From Fragilariopsis cylindrus CCMP1102 (taxonomy: Eukaryota; Bacillariophyta; Bacillariophyceae; Bacillariales; Bacillariaceae): a stretch of 64,000 nucleotides of DNA. Location: assembly GCA_900095095.1 (NCBI GenBank), contig FMBT01000064.1:1-64000 (forward strand), read 5' to 3'. Below the pieces are notes generated by a model, which saw only the letters and a program-made list of their open reading frames with translations, had not been told where the DNA came from and searched no databases. This document shows positions 47,339 through 61,000 of this stretch, in pieces (position 1 is the stretch's first letter; every line of letters begins with the position of its first letter). A program made the translations under genes and the position numbers.

Positions 47339-50300
47339 TTACCAGTGTTTTCCGTGTACCATTGCCATTTCTGTTTGTGTTACATCGACGAATACTGGAT
47401 CAATTGCTCTCCTATTGGGTCTGCTTCCATATACTCCTTTGTTTAGTAAGTTGTTGTCCTCGCAGTGTTGGTCTAATTCTCTGAAATACATCGAGAATAA
47501 TAGATTAAGGTCACATTCATAAAGGTGTATGACTCTCATTCTGTGTATGCGCGGTATGCCTGTGTCTTTCCCCAGCATGCATGTCAAGATGTATTCCCAT
47601 CTTTTGTATACGTGTTCATTGTCATAAGCTGTTTGTAACATGGTTGCATGTAATTCAATTATTTCGTCTCGTATGTTATCCAATTTCTCTCTTTCTTCGT
47701 CATCTTTTGCCTTTAGTGGGCGAAACAGCGCGTGGAAGTGTCCTAGATGTCTCCCTGATGGTGATGTGCTTGTACGTTCTTTCCATCTCATATATTTGTT
47801 CATCATCTTTTCTGAGGTTATTTCGATTTTTATTTCAGCAGAGTGTCGCTTCATTGATTTAAGTAGATATCTAGACCATTCATCATCTGTTATTTCCTTC
47901 GGATCACCTGTTCCCTCTAATAGTTCGTTTGCTATATCTGTGTCTGCTCCAAATCCTATTTTCTTTATTATTTCTGGTGTTGCTAATGGTGTGGATTCTG
48001 CCTGTCTGAAGTGTCTTATATTCTTTTGTAGTATTACTCGTTCGATTGTTGGTCCGTCTGTTATTGCTAGGTACTCAATCTCGATCCCTTCCTTTGGTAG
48101 TGGTACCAGTATGGATGACATCTTTCCTGAGTTCTGTTTTGATGGTAGTTCAGACATCATTTGTTTAGTATCTTTTGCTCGTTGGAATATCTGCGCTGCT
48201 CTTTTTGCATCCATTTCAGGGTTCATTGCTACATATGCTGCCTCCTGTTCCTCTCCTATGCTAGTCGTCTTTGTTCTGTTATCTCTTATTAATTTTCTTC
48301 TTTTCTTCTGCGCTAAACTCAGTGCTTTGGAGGCTTCTGCAATGTCTTCTGGGAGTTGTATTTGGTTCTTCAACAAGAGCTGCTTTTGCTGTATTTGGTT
48401 GCTGCAATCGATATCGTTTTTCAGGCTTGACAAGTGGATTCTCAGTATATTTGCTGTTGTCATCACTTCATTCACTTCCTCCGACCATGGTTCTCTATGA
48501 TGTATTCTGCACTGTTCTTCTGCTTCTAGCATCACTGCTGTTATTTCTCTGTCAAGTGCCTCCAATTTCTTCTTTTCGTACCAGTTCTTTTGTTGTTTTA
48601 CTCTCCTGTATATGTCTCTCATCTTAAACACCTTATGTAAGTGTTCCACATATTTTGTAATATTCTTTGGGTGTGTTCCTCTGATTGCTCTTGATGATGC
48701 AGAAAAGATTGATGGTAACTGTCTATCAAGAAAGCCATCCAGTGCAAAATCAACGAAATAGCCTTTGTGATCTGACGCTATTCTTTCATGGAAAGACTCA
48801 TACCCACTCCGTAGAATATGGTCTACTAACCGTGGTGTTACAAATACATAGTCCAATCTTTTTGATCCTCTTGTGTAGGTTGTTATGTCTATTATTCCAT
48901 GTTGGTGGCTGTGCACATCTGTGAGTCCTCCGGCTAATATTACTTTTGCCATGCCATTTGGATCATCTCCCACTAATTCATTGAAATCACCTGTTAAAAT
49001 AATGTCTTTGTCTTCACTCCTTGCTTTCTTCACTAATATTGTTAGATCTTCTATAAAAAGTTTCTTCGGATCTGGCTCTCTTATGTTCTTTAGCTTATAC
49101 AGCGATATTTGTTGATTGAATAGAGTGTCTTCTCCTACTTTGGCATTTTTGTGTTGTGATACATTATATGCTGTTAGTACCATTATTTCTTTGTTATCTT
49201 TTCCTATTAGGGTGTATCCGCACCATCTTCCATATGGATCAGTTATTGTTTCCCGTACCCTTCCTACTAGTGATCCTGTTATTCCTACTAGATTTCCTCC
49301 TGGTTTTGTAAAGTTTAATACTGGTGCTGTGGATGATGAGTGTACTATTTTACAGTCTTCATTAGTATCTCTCCACATTCTTTGTTTTGACATTCTTGTA
49401 ATGCTTCTTGCTAATGCATTTGATTCATCACCATGTGTTTCATTGAATGTAAATATATCAGCCCCTGCTTGCTTCATTTCATTGAACGCCGAGTCTAGTC
49501 CTATGCCTTCTCTATCATATATTCCACATACATTTTGGCAGTATAGTCTTATATATGGTGTATCGTCCAGTGTTGTATCTTCACATATATGTCCGAATGG
49601 CAGATTTTCTTTTGTTATCTTCATTTTATTCTTTGTTGTTGTTGTTGTTGTTGTTGTTGTTTCTGTCTCATTGTCGTTGTTATGATTATTATTATTCTGT
49701 ACACTATCTTCTTCTTCGCTTTCATCTTCACTTGGCTCAAAGAATAGGTCTTCTTCACTGTTGTTTCCATTTCCATAGTCGCCGTTATCTCCTATAGCTC
49801 TTGTTGTTGTTGTTTCCATTGATACAGTGGTTGCAACCTCATCGTTGATAGTACTGGATTTTTCAATTCGCGATAATTTAGTCCTTAACTCACTATTTCG
49901 TACTGATTTAGTGTTTATTCCTTCACTATTTCGTTCCTTTCGCGATAATTTAGTCCTTATTTCCTCGTCATCCTCACTATCACTGTCCTCTCTGTCTCTA
50001 TCCTGTAGTCCTGGCATGGTGTTGTTATCATCTTCATCTTCATTATCACTCTCATTATCACTATCTTCTCTATTCCTTTCCTGCACTCCTGTCATTCTAT
50101 TTCCTTTCTGTACGCTACTTATTCTTTCTATTGCTTCTTTTAGTTTCTTCGGTCTTGTGTCAATCGGTAGCTGCTCTCGTGGATTATCTTCTTCACTATC
50201 ATCATCCGATGATTCAACAGCACCGTATCTACTAGTTAACTCTGGTATATTTGTTTCATTATTGTTGTGTTCTTTAAATTGTTTTCTTGATGCTATTATT

Positions 50301-50782
50301 TTCTTCTCCTCATTGTTCTCATTATCATTATCACCTCTATTCATTTGATGGATTCGTATCTGTCTTTGCAGATGTATTTGTTGTTGTTGTTGGTTTGTTA
50401 TTATTATTGAATTGACTGAAGTCTCCTGCTGCCAATGCTGTTTGTTTTGCTGCAGGTATTGGTCATTATCTTCCATTGTTACATCGTTTGATTGTTCATT
50501 TGTAGTCGCTTCCATTTGTTCTTCTATCATGTCTTCTTGTTCTCCTTCTTCTTGCTCATCTGTTGTACCATTTTCTACTGTTGATAATGCTGTTGTTTCA
50601 TCATCATCTAATCCATGTTTTGGTCGTTTGTTGGAGCTTGTTGATTGTTCTTGCGATTGACTGTATTGGCTGTTAGTTAAAGTACTTGCTGGTGTAGATC
50701 CTTGTTGTAACTCTATTACTGGTTGTATTTCACTTATTGGTGATCCTTGTCTTCTTTCTTCATTCTTTGTCATTAGCATCAT
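47339..50782 (-). CDS. LINE ORF2, N-terminal half: low-complexity leader and endonuclease
   Basis: An open frame of 1,147 aa. The first 410 or so residues are Asn/Glu/Asp/Thr-rich with repeated motifs (NRE/DRE-DSDNE, ELRTKLSR). Then comes an exonuclease-endonuclease-phosphatase domain: IRLYCQNVCGIYDREG, TFNETHGDE, ILTGDFNELVGDD, RLDYVFVTPR and IASDHKGYFVDF, with Asn, Glu, Asp and His residues at the usual catalytic places. This domain nicks target DNA to prime reverse transcription. The frame ends just inside RT, where the protein carries on in another frame. Confidence 0.9.
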   Translation of the reverse strand: MMLMTKNEERRQGSPISEIQPVIELQQGSTPASTLTNSQYSQSQEQSTSSNKRPKHGLDDDETTALSTVENGTTDEQEEGEQEDMIEEQMEATTNEQSNDVTMEDNDQYLQQNKQHWQQETSVNSIIITNQQQQQIHLQRQIRIHQMNRGDNDNENNEEKKIIASRKQFKEHNNNETNIPELTSRYGAVESSDDDSEEDNPREQLPIDTRPKKLKEAIERISSVQKGNRMTGVQERNREDSDNESDNEDEDDNNTMPGLQDRDREDSDSEDDEEIRTKLSRKERNSEGINTKSVRNSELRTKLSRIEKSSTINDEVATTVSMETTTTRAIGDNGDYGNGNNSEEDLFFEPSEDESEEEDSVQNNNNHNNDNETETTTTTTTTTKNKMKITKENLPFGHICEDTTLDDTPYIRLYCQNVCGIYDREGIGLDSAFNEMKQAGADIFTFNETHGDESNALARSITRMSKQRMWRDTNEDCKIVHSSSTAPVLNFTKPGGNLVGITGSLVGRVRETITDPYGRWCGYTLIGKDNKEIMVLTAYNVSQHKNAKVGEDTLFNQQISLYKLKNIREPDPKKLFIEDLTILVKKARSEDKDIILTGDFNELVGDDPNGMAKVILAGGLTDVHSHQHGIIDITTYTRGSKRLDYVFVTPRLVDHILRSGYESFHERIASDHKGYFVDFALDGFLDRQLPSIFSASSRAIRGTHPKNITKYVEHLHKVFKMRDIYRRVKQQKNWYEKKKLEALDREITAVMLEAEEQCRIHHREPWSEEVNEVMTTANILRIHLSSLKNDIDCSNQIQQKQLLLKNQIQLPEDIAEASKALSLAQKKRRKLIRDNRTKTTSIGEEQEAAYVAMNPEMDAKRAAQIFQRAKDTKQMMSELPSKQNSGKMSSILVPLPKEGIEIEYLAITDGPTIERVILQKNIRHFRQAESTPLATPEIIKKIGFGADTDIANELLEGTGDPKEITDDEWSRYLLKSMKRHSAEIKIEITSEKMMNKYMRWKERTSTSPSGRHLGHFHALFRPLKAKDDEEREKLDNIRDEIIELHATMLQTAYDNEHVYKRWEYILTCMLGKDTGIPRIHRMRVIHLYECDLNLLFSMYFRELDQHCEDNNLLNKGVYGSRPNRRAIDPVFVDVTQTEMAMVHGKHW

Positions 50783-50789
50783 AGATTGT

Positions 50790-53164
50790 TCATTGTTTTG
50801 TTTGATTGTTCATTGTTGTTGTTTGTTGTATCATCATTTGTTTGTTTGTTTCTGCTTGTTGTATCATCATTTGTTTAATTGTTTCATTTGTATTTGCTGT
50901 GCCTGTTGCTAATGAATTGACTACTGTGCTTAGCGATTCAACCATTTTTGACACATTTGTCATCATTGTTTTTGCTGAATCATCTGGTGATAAGTTGGAC
51001 ATAACTGTTCCTATTTCTGCTTGATTTGTTGTTGCTGCTTGTTGTACTGCTGGTGGTGAAGCCCATTGTTGTATTGGTAGTGCTGATTGATGTTATGCCT
51101 TCCGTTCTTAATGATACTCCTAGGTACTGATGGTGCTGCTTGGATGCGTTTGTTCTTCCATTGCAAAGCTTCCATGGTACGAGTACTGTGAACTCTGGTA
51201 TTTCGATTGGTGTTTTGGGTTTTTTCTGTATCTTTCTCTAATCTTTTGGCTAAGTTTTCTGCATGTCCGCTATTGTTACAGTATCATTCACTAATGGGTA
51301 GTTGTTCATATGCTTTGATGCATTCCATTGCTGCTGGTCTGTCACTACTTTCTTGAAACTCCTGAAACATTTTCCCAATTGCTTTCTTGCTGAATCTACT
51401 TTATTTGCTGGTACAATTACTATATATTTCCTTTGTTGCAGTTTCATTTGTCTCTTCAATTGATATAGCTCCACAGTTTCCTAGTATAAATTGTTGTACT
51501 GTCACCTGTGTAGAATTTACTACCTTAACATTGCCATACATATCGTCGAATACGCTGGGTGCAGTTGAGTATAGTAATGGTTAGATTGTTTTGAAGTTGC
51601 TGTATCAGCTACTATTTGTCCATATAATTCAAATCCAAGGTGTTGATTTAGCTTTTGGGATGACTGTAGTGCTCCCAGGAGTTTCTCGGTAGCATTGCCA
51701 TAGTTCCATCACCATTTTGCCTGTGTTTTTGTTGTCTTTAGTACTATTCCTTCGCATACAGCTTGGTTGTTATATGCTCCTCCTCTTACTGTTCCTCTGT
51801 GGCATTCCACTCTAACATCGCTTGACAGGTTCTTTATTTGTGCTACTTGTTGGGGTGTTAGTTTATTTCCATTCACAATGTCTTTAATTCCATTTTGTAT
51901 TTTCTTTCCATTGCTGGCCTGAATACTAATCTGCTATGTCCTTTTTCAACAAATCCTACTTGTTCCAGTGTGTTGTCATTGATGAACGGACTGTTCATGT
52001 ATAGTTGATTATGGTATAAATAGTTATGTATTTTGTTTTGTAGCTCTTTTTCATTGTGTGGCATTGATACTTTCATGAATGTTTGTTGATTTGTATTGTC
52101 TCTGTTTCTATTTTGATCAAAGAAATCATCGTAGCTTGCTGGTGTCTTGGGAAAATCATTGTTTATATTGATTATGTCTCTTGGAACTGGTGATGTTGCT
52201 GAGTTTGTTGGGTGGAATATAATTGTTGGTTCTCTGTGCTGCATTTCTCTCATTACATTCTTAATAATAATTTTTCCATCTTTACCTGCTTTATGTTCTG
52301 GTCTCCATGCAATTGTAAAAGTATATGTTGCCATGTCTGTTGGTTCTACTATGGATACTTTTGCTGTACGTCCTCCTCTCTTTCTGTTATTGTTATTGCT
52401 GTTGTCTCCGTTGTCTGTGTTTCCATTCTTTCCATTATTTCCACTATTATCGCTTGCATTATTTTCTGTTTCTTCTCCTTCTTCTGCTTCCACTTGACTG
52501 TAGTCTGTTGCTAGTCTGTTGTTTTCTGTGTCTCCTGTTTCCTGACTTGCTGTAGCTACGTTGATTCGCTTGTTATTGTTTCGCTTGTTTTCTTCTTTTT
52601 CTGTTGATTTGTTGCTTGTTCCGCTGCTTTTTTCATTCTTTTTGTTGTCTTTATTTCTGTTTTCTTCCATCAGTTCCTTCGCTTCTTCGTTTTCTTCTTC
52701 TTCTTCTTTCTCTTCTGTTTCTACTGGTGCCATTAATCTTTGTTCAACATATTCTTTAAGGGTGAATGATAATTCCTTGGTATGTGCTGGTGTGTCCGGT
52801 ATGTTGCATCTGTTGCTGCGTATCGGCGATTCAATTTTTACTTCCATTGCTCCATTCTTCACCTTCTTAGTTTCAATATTAATAGTTGTTATGATCGAAT
52901 CAATAAATGGTTCTTCTTTGTTCTTTGTTTTGGGTTTTCTGCTTCCATTTGTCTTGATCTTTGTCCATCCTTGTTCCTCAGTCAGTTCATTGTCGCTAAT
53001 GCCTATAATTCCATTTTGCTGTTTTCCTTCAATTTCATCGATTTTTGGTCCAATTTGTCCCCGCTTCTTGCTTCCTTGGTGGACTCTATTGATACATTGT
53101 CATACATGTCTTCTCCATTGGTGTGGCTCCATCCATGTTGGATTAATACTTGCTTTGTTATCAT
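50790..53164 (-). CDS. LINE ORF1 (frames broken)
   Basis: It begins at ATG 53164 (MITKQVLIQHGWSHTNGED). The longest piece, 51873-52862 (329 aa), has an acidic, Asn/Glu/Lys-rich half and a structured half (YTFTIAWRPEHKAGKDGKII, HNYLYHNQLYMNSPFI). A slip at the T-run 51900-51903 is mended by one base and leads to QNGIKDIVNGNKLTPQQVAQ. Later pieces at 51250-51474 and 50790-51002 end in a Met/Gln/Thr coiled-coil-like repeat. It probably packages element RNA, as ORF1 proteins do; no zinc knuckle is clear. Confidence 0.7.
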
Positions 53165-53202
53165 TGTCAACAGACTCGTTTAGAGGTTTGGTTCAGAGAT
53201 TC

Positions 53203-53218
53203 ACGTAGGATCCTACGT
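53203..53218. repeat. 16-bp palindrome near the LINE 5' end
   Basis: ACGTAGGATCCTACGT, 54 bp inside the 5' end of the element. Confidence 0.9.
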
Positions 53219-53272
53219 AGTTTCAGTACTGAGTGTATTTAAGCGATACAACTTGAGGTGCGCGTTTTCAAT

Positions 53273-53286
53273 TAATAGATTCTTTG
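53273..53286. repeat. LINE target-site duplication, 5' side of the element
   Basis: TAATAGATTCTTTG, identical to 43110-43123. Confidence 0.8.
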
Positions 53287-53658
53287 ATGGCTCATGATAC
53301 AGTTGTGAATAATATTGTTTTCATTAAATCTACACATAGATAGACAAAGTTATTGTTTGGATTGCTACCGAAGCTGAGGAATTTACATGATTCATCTAAT
53401 AATATATAATACTATTATTGTTGTAAGTGATTATTATTAAATATAATTTTATGTGCAGGCAGGACTTATTGTTGCCCTGCTGAAACTACGGATGATTGTT
53501 AATTTATTCAGTAGCATAGCATGGATCCCACCAGAATTGGTCAGTACCACATACTTCATGTCCATCTTCTCCTCTCAAATTATTTTATGATATAGACTGT
53601 GTGATGATATTTAATTATTATTTCACCATAATAAACATCCACGATTGATTGATTGTTT

Positions 53659-53691
<33 letters not shown>

Positions 53692-54460
53692 TGGTTGTGG
53701 TTACTTCAGCTCGGCCAATGGAGTGTAGTGAGAGATTGAATGAGTGGTGAATGTAGTTGTTGATGTGTACTTGTAGTTAGATGTACTAGTAGCTACGGTA
53801 TAACTACATACACTCAGACAACAACAACAACAACAGCATAATTATTTTGGGGGGAGAGGATTTTTTCGATTTTTGTTTTGTGCCACAACAAAAGTGACGT
53901 GTTGTGACTTTATTAGTAAGTCCTACAGTAAGACCTCTTATTGGCTGTTTTCTTGCTTGTTCAAGGTTTTGAAGTGAAATTCTAAAGTGAATGAATCTGA
54001 GAATCGAATCGTTGGAAAGGGATTCCATTTTTGTCCGTTTTGCGCGATAAACTACGAAGCACTCTTACTTCACAAGAATTTAACAATTGTTTGCTTGTTA
54101 GCTCGTCTGAGATGAGAGCTTTGATGCTATTAGCGTCTGTGTGACTGAAGACATCTTGTCAATACATAACACATACGGCATTAACAAACACAAGATTGAA
54201 AGCAATGCTCTGACGAGTACTGTAATAACAACACTTTAACAACGAATACGAATGAATCTAGATACGTAGCGGCGTGGTGTCAACACATCTCGAACATTCC
54301 AAAAGTATTAGTGCCGACCAAGCTAAGAAGAGGAAGCAAAAACGCCAATTGATTCGCTATATTTGTTACCCCCCAACATCCCCCAACACAATATTTATCT
54401 CATCACTTTTCTAACTACACTCAAAAACAAGTACCACGATATATTACACGTTTTGTAACT
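53287..54460. other. Intergenic region with (GTT)n
   Basis: 1.2 kb without a supported gene, with a GTT microsatellite at 53660-53690 and its complement-like AAC run at 53819-53837. The minus frame at 53804-54028 has no protein features. Confidence 0.5.
53660..53690. repeat. (GTT)n microsatellite
   Basis: About ten pure GTT units. Confidence 0.95.
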
Positions 54461-55892
54461 ATGCTAAGCAGCAGAATCTCATCACAAGGGCGACGATTAC
54501 TGACAAGCAGCAGTTTCCATAGCAAACGATCATTATTTAACAAATATGATTGCCGCGATGTCATCCATCATACGATGACGTCATCGGCAAGGGCAAGGAC
54601 GACGGCATTGACAAGGAATACGGGACGAGCCCTCCGCCAAAAAAATATCTCTTCGGCTAGCAATCGAGGAGGAAGACGTGCAGCTGATAATAATACCGTA
54701 CTATCTACCATATTATCTCGACAACAACGACATCGACGGAATATTTCATCATCGTCGTTTGCCGAGGGAGGAGCAACAAGAGCAAAAAGCGGAGGAGGAA
54801 GTCACAAGAACAACAGTAACAAAAGTGAAAAGTCATTCTTTACTACATTTTCATTTTCATATATATTTCAATGGTATTCCAAACTGCTTGATACGAATCC
54901 AATTATAACAAAATGTTTATCTGCTGGTTTTATTTCATCAATTGGAAATGTATTAGCACAAGGAATCAATCATCGTCAACAGCAACAAAAGGAGGAAGAA
55001 AAAAAGCAAATAGAATACGAAAATAATTTTAGTGACGTTGACAATACAACGAAACAAAAACAACAACAGGAAGAAAATCAGCAACAACAACCCGCGGCAT
55101 TCCAGGTTGATATAGCACAGGTATCACGATTTGCATTATTGAATATTCTATTTGTTGCACCTATATTGCATCATTGGTATCAATTTATTAATAAAGCAGT
55201 ACCAGGCCGAGCATTTTCAAAGGTATTGCAACGTACATTCTGGGATGAATTTATATTTACTCCTATGTACTTACCAGTATTCTTGGGTATGTTATGGAAA
55301 TCAGAAGGTACAACTAATGATAATATAATTAAAATGATTATATCAGAACTTCCATCAATTATTACTGCTGAATGGGTAAGTTCAAATAAGTTGAAGTTGT
55401 TGTTTTTTCCGTTTGTGCGTGGGCTAATTCTTTAAGAACTTTAATCTGAAATTTGAACAACCGACTTTTTACTAACAAAAAATCGATTTCAATTTATTCA
55501 TATTATTTGTTCCTTCCTCTATTGTTGCCACGCTTTGCTACAAAATACTGTTATATCAGCTCGTTTGGGTTCCAACTATGATTGTTACCTTTAGATATAT
55601 ACCTATGAAATTTCAAGTTCTAACTATAAATTTAATTGGTATTTTTTGGCAAACATTCCTTTCCTATGCTGCTAATAATGCACACGATGAAACAAATAAT
55701 GAGGATGTTGAAAAATTAGAAATTGGTAGTGATAATGGCAACAACAGCACCGGCGACAAATCTAACAATGACGATGACATGGTCATGGCTAGTAGCAGTA
55801 GCAGTAGCAGCACCAGCATTATTGTAGAAGAACACGCACCATTGGTATTGAATACTACCATTCGACAAACACACCAAAACCGACGTAAATAA
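54461..55892 (+). CDS. Mpv17/PMP22 family membrane protein
   Basis: Exons are 54461-55375 and 55560-55892 (intron GTAAGT...CAG, 184 bp), giving 415 aa. An Arg/Ser-rich N-terminus of about 110 residues looks like a mitochondrial presequence. The Mpv17 domain follows: WYSKLLDTNPIITKCLSAGF, GNVLAQGI, RFALLNILFVAPILHHWYQF, then RTFWDEFIFTPMYLPVFLGM, WVPTMIVTFRYIPMKFQV and NLIGIFWQTFLSYAAN, matching the VP...R......W..YLS pattern (Ile instead of Val-Pro). A Gln/Lys-rich insert of about 60 residues splits the first two helices, and a polar Ser/Asn tail follows the domain. The family forms small inner-membrane or peroxisomal channels with four helices; mitochondrial placement is inference. No frame slip. 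Confidence 0.88.
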
Positions 55893-56193
55893 TAAATAAA
55901 CAAATCGAATCCAACAGCTATAAAAGATCAGAAATAATAATACATAAATAATCAGCAGATAACAAGTCTAGATGGATTGCTAAGCATAGTTCAGCTTTTA
56001 TTTATCATGTTCTACTTTTGGACTTAGTAAATACTTTTAGAAAGCGATGAAGCATTAAACTTTTGTGTGGATTCATTGCGTAGAATATTAATATAAATGA
56101 TGTGTGTAACGTTATATAATGATGTATCACAATTTTTTGTATTGCGTGGTTGATTGTGCGGCGACGTTGCAAGAACTATTTTATTTTATCAAC
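55893..56193. other. Convergent intergenic region
   Basis: 300 bp between two 3' ends; nothing else is seen. Confidence 0.5.
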
Positions 56194-57625
<1,432 letters not shown>

Positions 57626-58068
57626 TATGATATATAGTATGTTTTAATATAATAATTTGAAGAATTATGTAAAGGTAGGAGTTGTACTAGTAGTGATTAC
57701 AGGTTGTGAAACAAAGATAAGACTTGAGCAGAATTAAGTTAATTCTTCGACAGAATCCAGAATTTCTCTCCATGTGAATTTTTTGTGCGTTGATTTGTTG
57801 CAAATGTAACTTACTACTACTGTCGTACAATAATGTAATGTGATTGAGAATATCAAGGAAAGCTTTAAAAACAAAGCATCAAAGAAATCTTTTACATCCG
57901 GGAATGAAATCAATCACGCTCTTCATTCGATAGAACACTACGGAGACACGACGACTACATGCACAGTTGAGGGAGTGTATACGATACTGGGACACTTCTA
58001 GGAATGTATCATCAATCTAATCATAGGAATATATGTGCATATTCTTTTTCTATAGAAATACGCATTTT
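57626..58068. other. Intergenic region, protease / myosin 2
   Basis: 443 bp between the 5' end of the protease gene and the 3' end of myosin 2. It would hold the protease promoter. No other feature seen. Confidence 0.5.
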
Positions 58069-61000
58069 TTAATTAAAGAAATAGCTCAGGAGACCACTGC
58101 GAGATTCATTGCCAGTCTCTTCATCAATATCATCATCAATATCATTAGGATGTACAGGAAGTTCATGGGAACCTGGAATGAAATCCATTTCAATTTGATC
58201 AGCGACAGTCAAGACGCGTTCAACTAATCTATGATCTCGACAATTCTCTTGAATAATGTCTGTAATTTCCTGAAGTGCTCTTTGATACTCGAGTCTGGAC
58301 TGGACCTCTGCTATATATGTCGCCGACTTGAGTTTCAACTCTTCTTTCGATTCTACCTGTAAAATATTCAGCTTGTGAGCCTGGCCTTTGTAACTTTGGA
58401 CATCGTTCACCAATTTCATATTCGTCTTACTCAATTGTTTCGCATGCTGATTCAATGCAGAAAAAGAAGCTCCCGCAGATGCATTGGCATCCATTAGGCG
58501 TTGATTGTTATCTTTCAGAAGATCAAAGTCAGTCTTTAGCTGCTGATTCTGGCCCCTGAGTCGAAATACTTCTTTGCGTAGGTGTTCAAGCATTTTACCA
58601 CTCTCGTCCATCAGTTGCTGTTGTTCTTCAGTCAAATCTTGAGCGTGCTGTTCTTCTGCCGTTTTCATATCTTCGCCGTCTTTTCCTGGTTCATCCGATT
58701 TTGTGGACAAAGAAGCTGCAGCGGCAGCAGCCAAATCTTCTACTTCTTTAGCTTTTCTGGCCTCTTTTTCTTTATGTTCTTCCATTGCCGCCGTCAATCT
58801 TCCCTCTGCTTCCTTTTCTGCTTCGAGTCTTTTCGTTTCTGCCTCTTCCAACTTCTTTTGCAAAGATCTGAGTTGATTTTCTAATTTAGCCTCTTCTTTC
58901 TTTTCTTTCAGAGCTTGTTTGTATTTTGGACGCTGCAAACAACCTCGAATCATTGCCTGGACGACAATAGTTGCTTCAATGCTTCTTCGCAGCTCCCGCT
59001 TATCGCAGTGCATTCTCCATTGGGTTTGAATCAACGTAGCCCTTACTGATCGTCTCAGGTGATATACCGCACGGGTAGCAAAGAGAATACGATACCAGCA
59101 TTCGATTCGGGTAGCAGCTTCGCGCAATTTCAAGTAGGCTCGTCTTTGTATCATTCTGCGATAATCAGCTTGCAACGTCATAACAACTTTTCGGTATCTT
59201 GTGTACCTTAATTTGAAAACAAACCGACGAACTTCTGTCTGTATGGTGACAGCATACGAACCCAAATATTTCATACGTTCTGCTTCTAAGAATTCTAGCG
59301 CCCCAGCTCGAAAGTATGCCCGTGTCTTTCCCATTACAAATGCTCGAAATTTCGATCCATTCTTCTCAAATTCCATTTCTCTCAATGCTAGAGTCAAAAG
59401 GATATCAGTCGCCTTTTTACACCTCGCGTCTACATCTAAAGTCTCATTTTGTAAGACAACAATGTGATCACCCTTCGGCCATAACGACTTGAATCGGTCC
59501 AAGACTGATATATGCTCCAATCGATTTGGGAAAGCTGATCGGGAAATCGTCACCGCCGCTACAACTCCGGCGCATCGTAATTGCTCCACCGTACTGATAT
59601 GATTCATAAGTAGAGGTGCCTTAATACTATTTGGCTTGATGCAACGGATGTATCTTGTCTTGGTTTCATTTAGGGTTTCCATTAATCTTGATAGCTGGCT
59701 TTTGAATTTCGTCCATACGGTTTCAGATACGATATTAGATGTGCGCTTCTTTAATCGTTGACTAGTCGTATTATGGACTGATTTTGGACGTTTTTTCTTT
59801 TTGGAACCAGTATTAGTAGACGAAGAACCAGAGTTGTTCAGTGGGTTCATCATGTCCTCGTTGGTCAACTCATTAGCAATGATAGCGTTACTCGATAACT
59901 TCGCGCAATCCAACAAGTCACTAGGCAAATTGTCTGTGTTCTTCACGACAAAGTTGGTTGCATCGTAGACGACCTTACCAGCATAATGAAAATTCCAAAC
60001 TCTGTATCTGCTGCATGCTTATCACGGAAGAAACACCGATTTTCTTTGTTCATGGCCTGTGCTTTGTAAACAAAAGTTTTGTCACTTCCTTTCGGACGGA
60101 CACATTCCTCATTCAAAAAGGCAAGTAAGCCCATTCTTCCTTCGACCAAATCTAGTACGTCTGTGTTATCGTCATAGGTGATCTCTTCCAATTGAATGCC
60201 TTCGTTTTCGTATTCCACTTGAACACTACGAAAAATATCTTGGGTGAATTTTTGTTGTAGTTTCTCGTTGCAATAATTAATGCAAAGTTGTTCAAATCGA
60301 TTTACCTCAAATGTTTCGAATCCAAAAATATCTAAAAGTCCGATAACACCAAATTCGATCTTGATGACGCTATTTTGTTCTGAGAATCCACCCGACGGTA
60401 TTCTTCTCGGAACTGGTAGCATCGTTGATGGTTCGAACCAACCACAAGAAAGCTTTTGCATAAATCTCCTTGGCAAATGCATCGGTAGACTCCTTAGCTT
60501 TTACAGGTGTTAGGGGGACCGCAAATACTTCACCACGAGCTTCTATACTCCGAACTGTTAATGCTTTCCTCAGTGCGATAGAAATTTTGCTATCGTCATC
60601 GATGTCACTCATTCCCATCAATTCACTCAATTCCTCGAGTTCATCAATACTACTAATGTCACTAGCATCATGATTTTCACTGTCATCACCTTTTATTGCA
60701 CGACCAGGTTGATGATGAATACCGAGTGCTAGCATTCCAGACGAAGATTCAAGTTGGGCTGGTACAAATTCAATATTCCCTAACTGAAGGACGACACAAA
60801 TAGCCCGCAACAGCATCTGTAGGATTTCTCCCCGTACACCAATTAACTCTAATGCTTGCAACGTAAGTTGGAAACGTTCAGAATCTGTCTTGCCTTCAAT
60901 GACATTAATTTCAGTTGGACCAACATAACAAAAGGATTCAGTATCGGTATCTTCTAGACCGTCCCAAATTGCAATTTTCAATTCTTCAGGCGCGGCCAAT

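Larger units (their letters stand above)
43124..53272 (-). mobile_element. Non-LTR retrotransposon (LINE), about 10.1 kb, full length
   Basis: A 14-bp direct repeat TAATAGATTCTTTG flanks 10,149 bp that hold two LINE reading frames on the minus strand. ORF1 is near the right end; ORF2 has an apurinic-type endonuclease, reverse transcriptase and RNase H in that order. The presence of both ends and of the duplication says the copy is not 5'-truncated. The 3' end is AT-rich (GTTATATATA) with no long poly-A. 10 kb is long for a LINE. An RNase H with an N-terminal endonuclease fits the I/Tad-type groups; the clade is not assigned. Confidence 0.8.

Noticed and set aside
47581-50660. Several plus-strand frames of 90-290 codons across the LINE
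   Set aside because: Leu/Ser/Phe-rich shadows of the ORF2 coding strand; no domains.
53203-53218. ACGTAGGATCCTACGT as a regulatory site
   Set aside because: A palindrome is present, but a single one near the LINE 5' end with nothing to show function.
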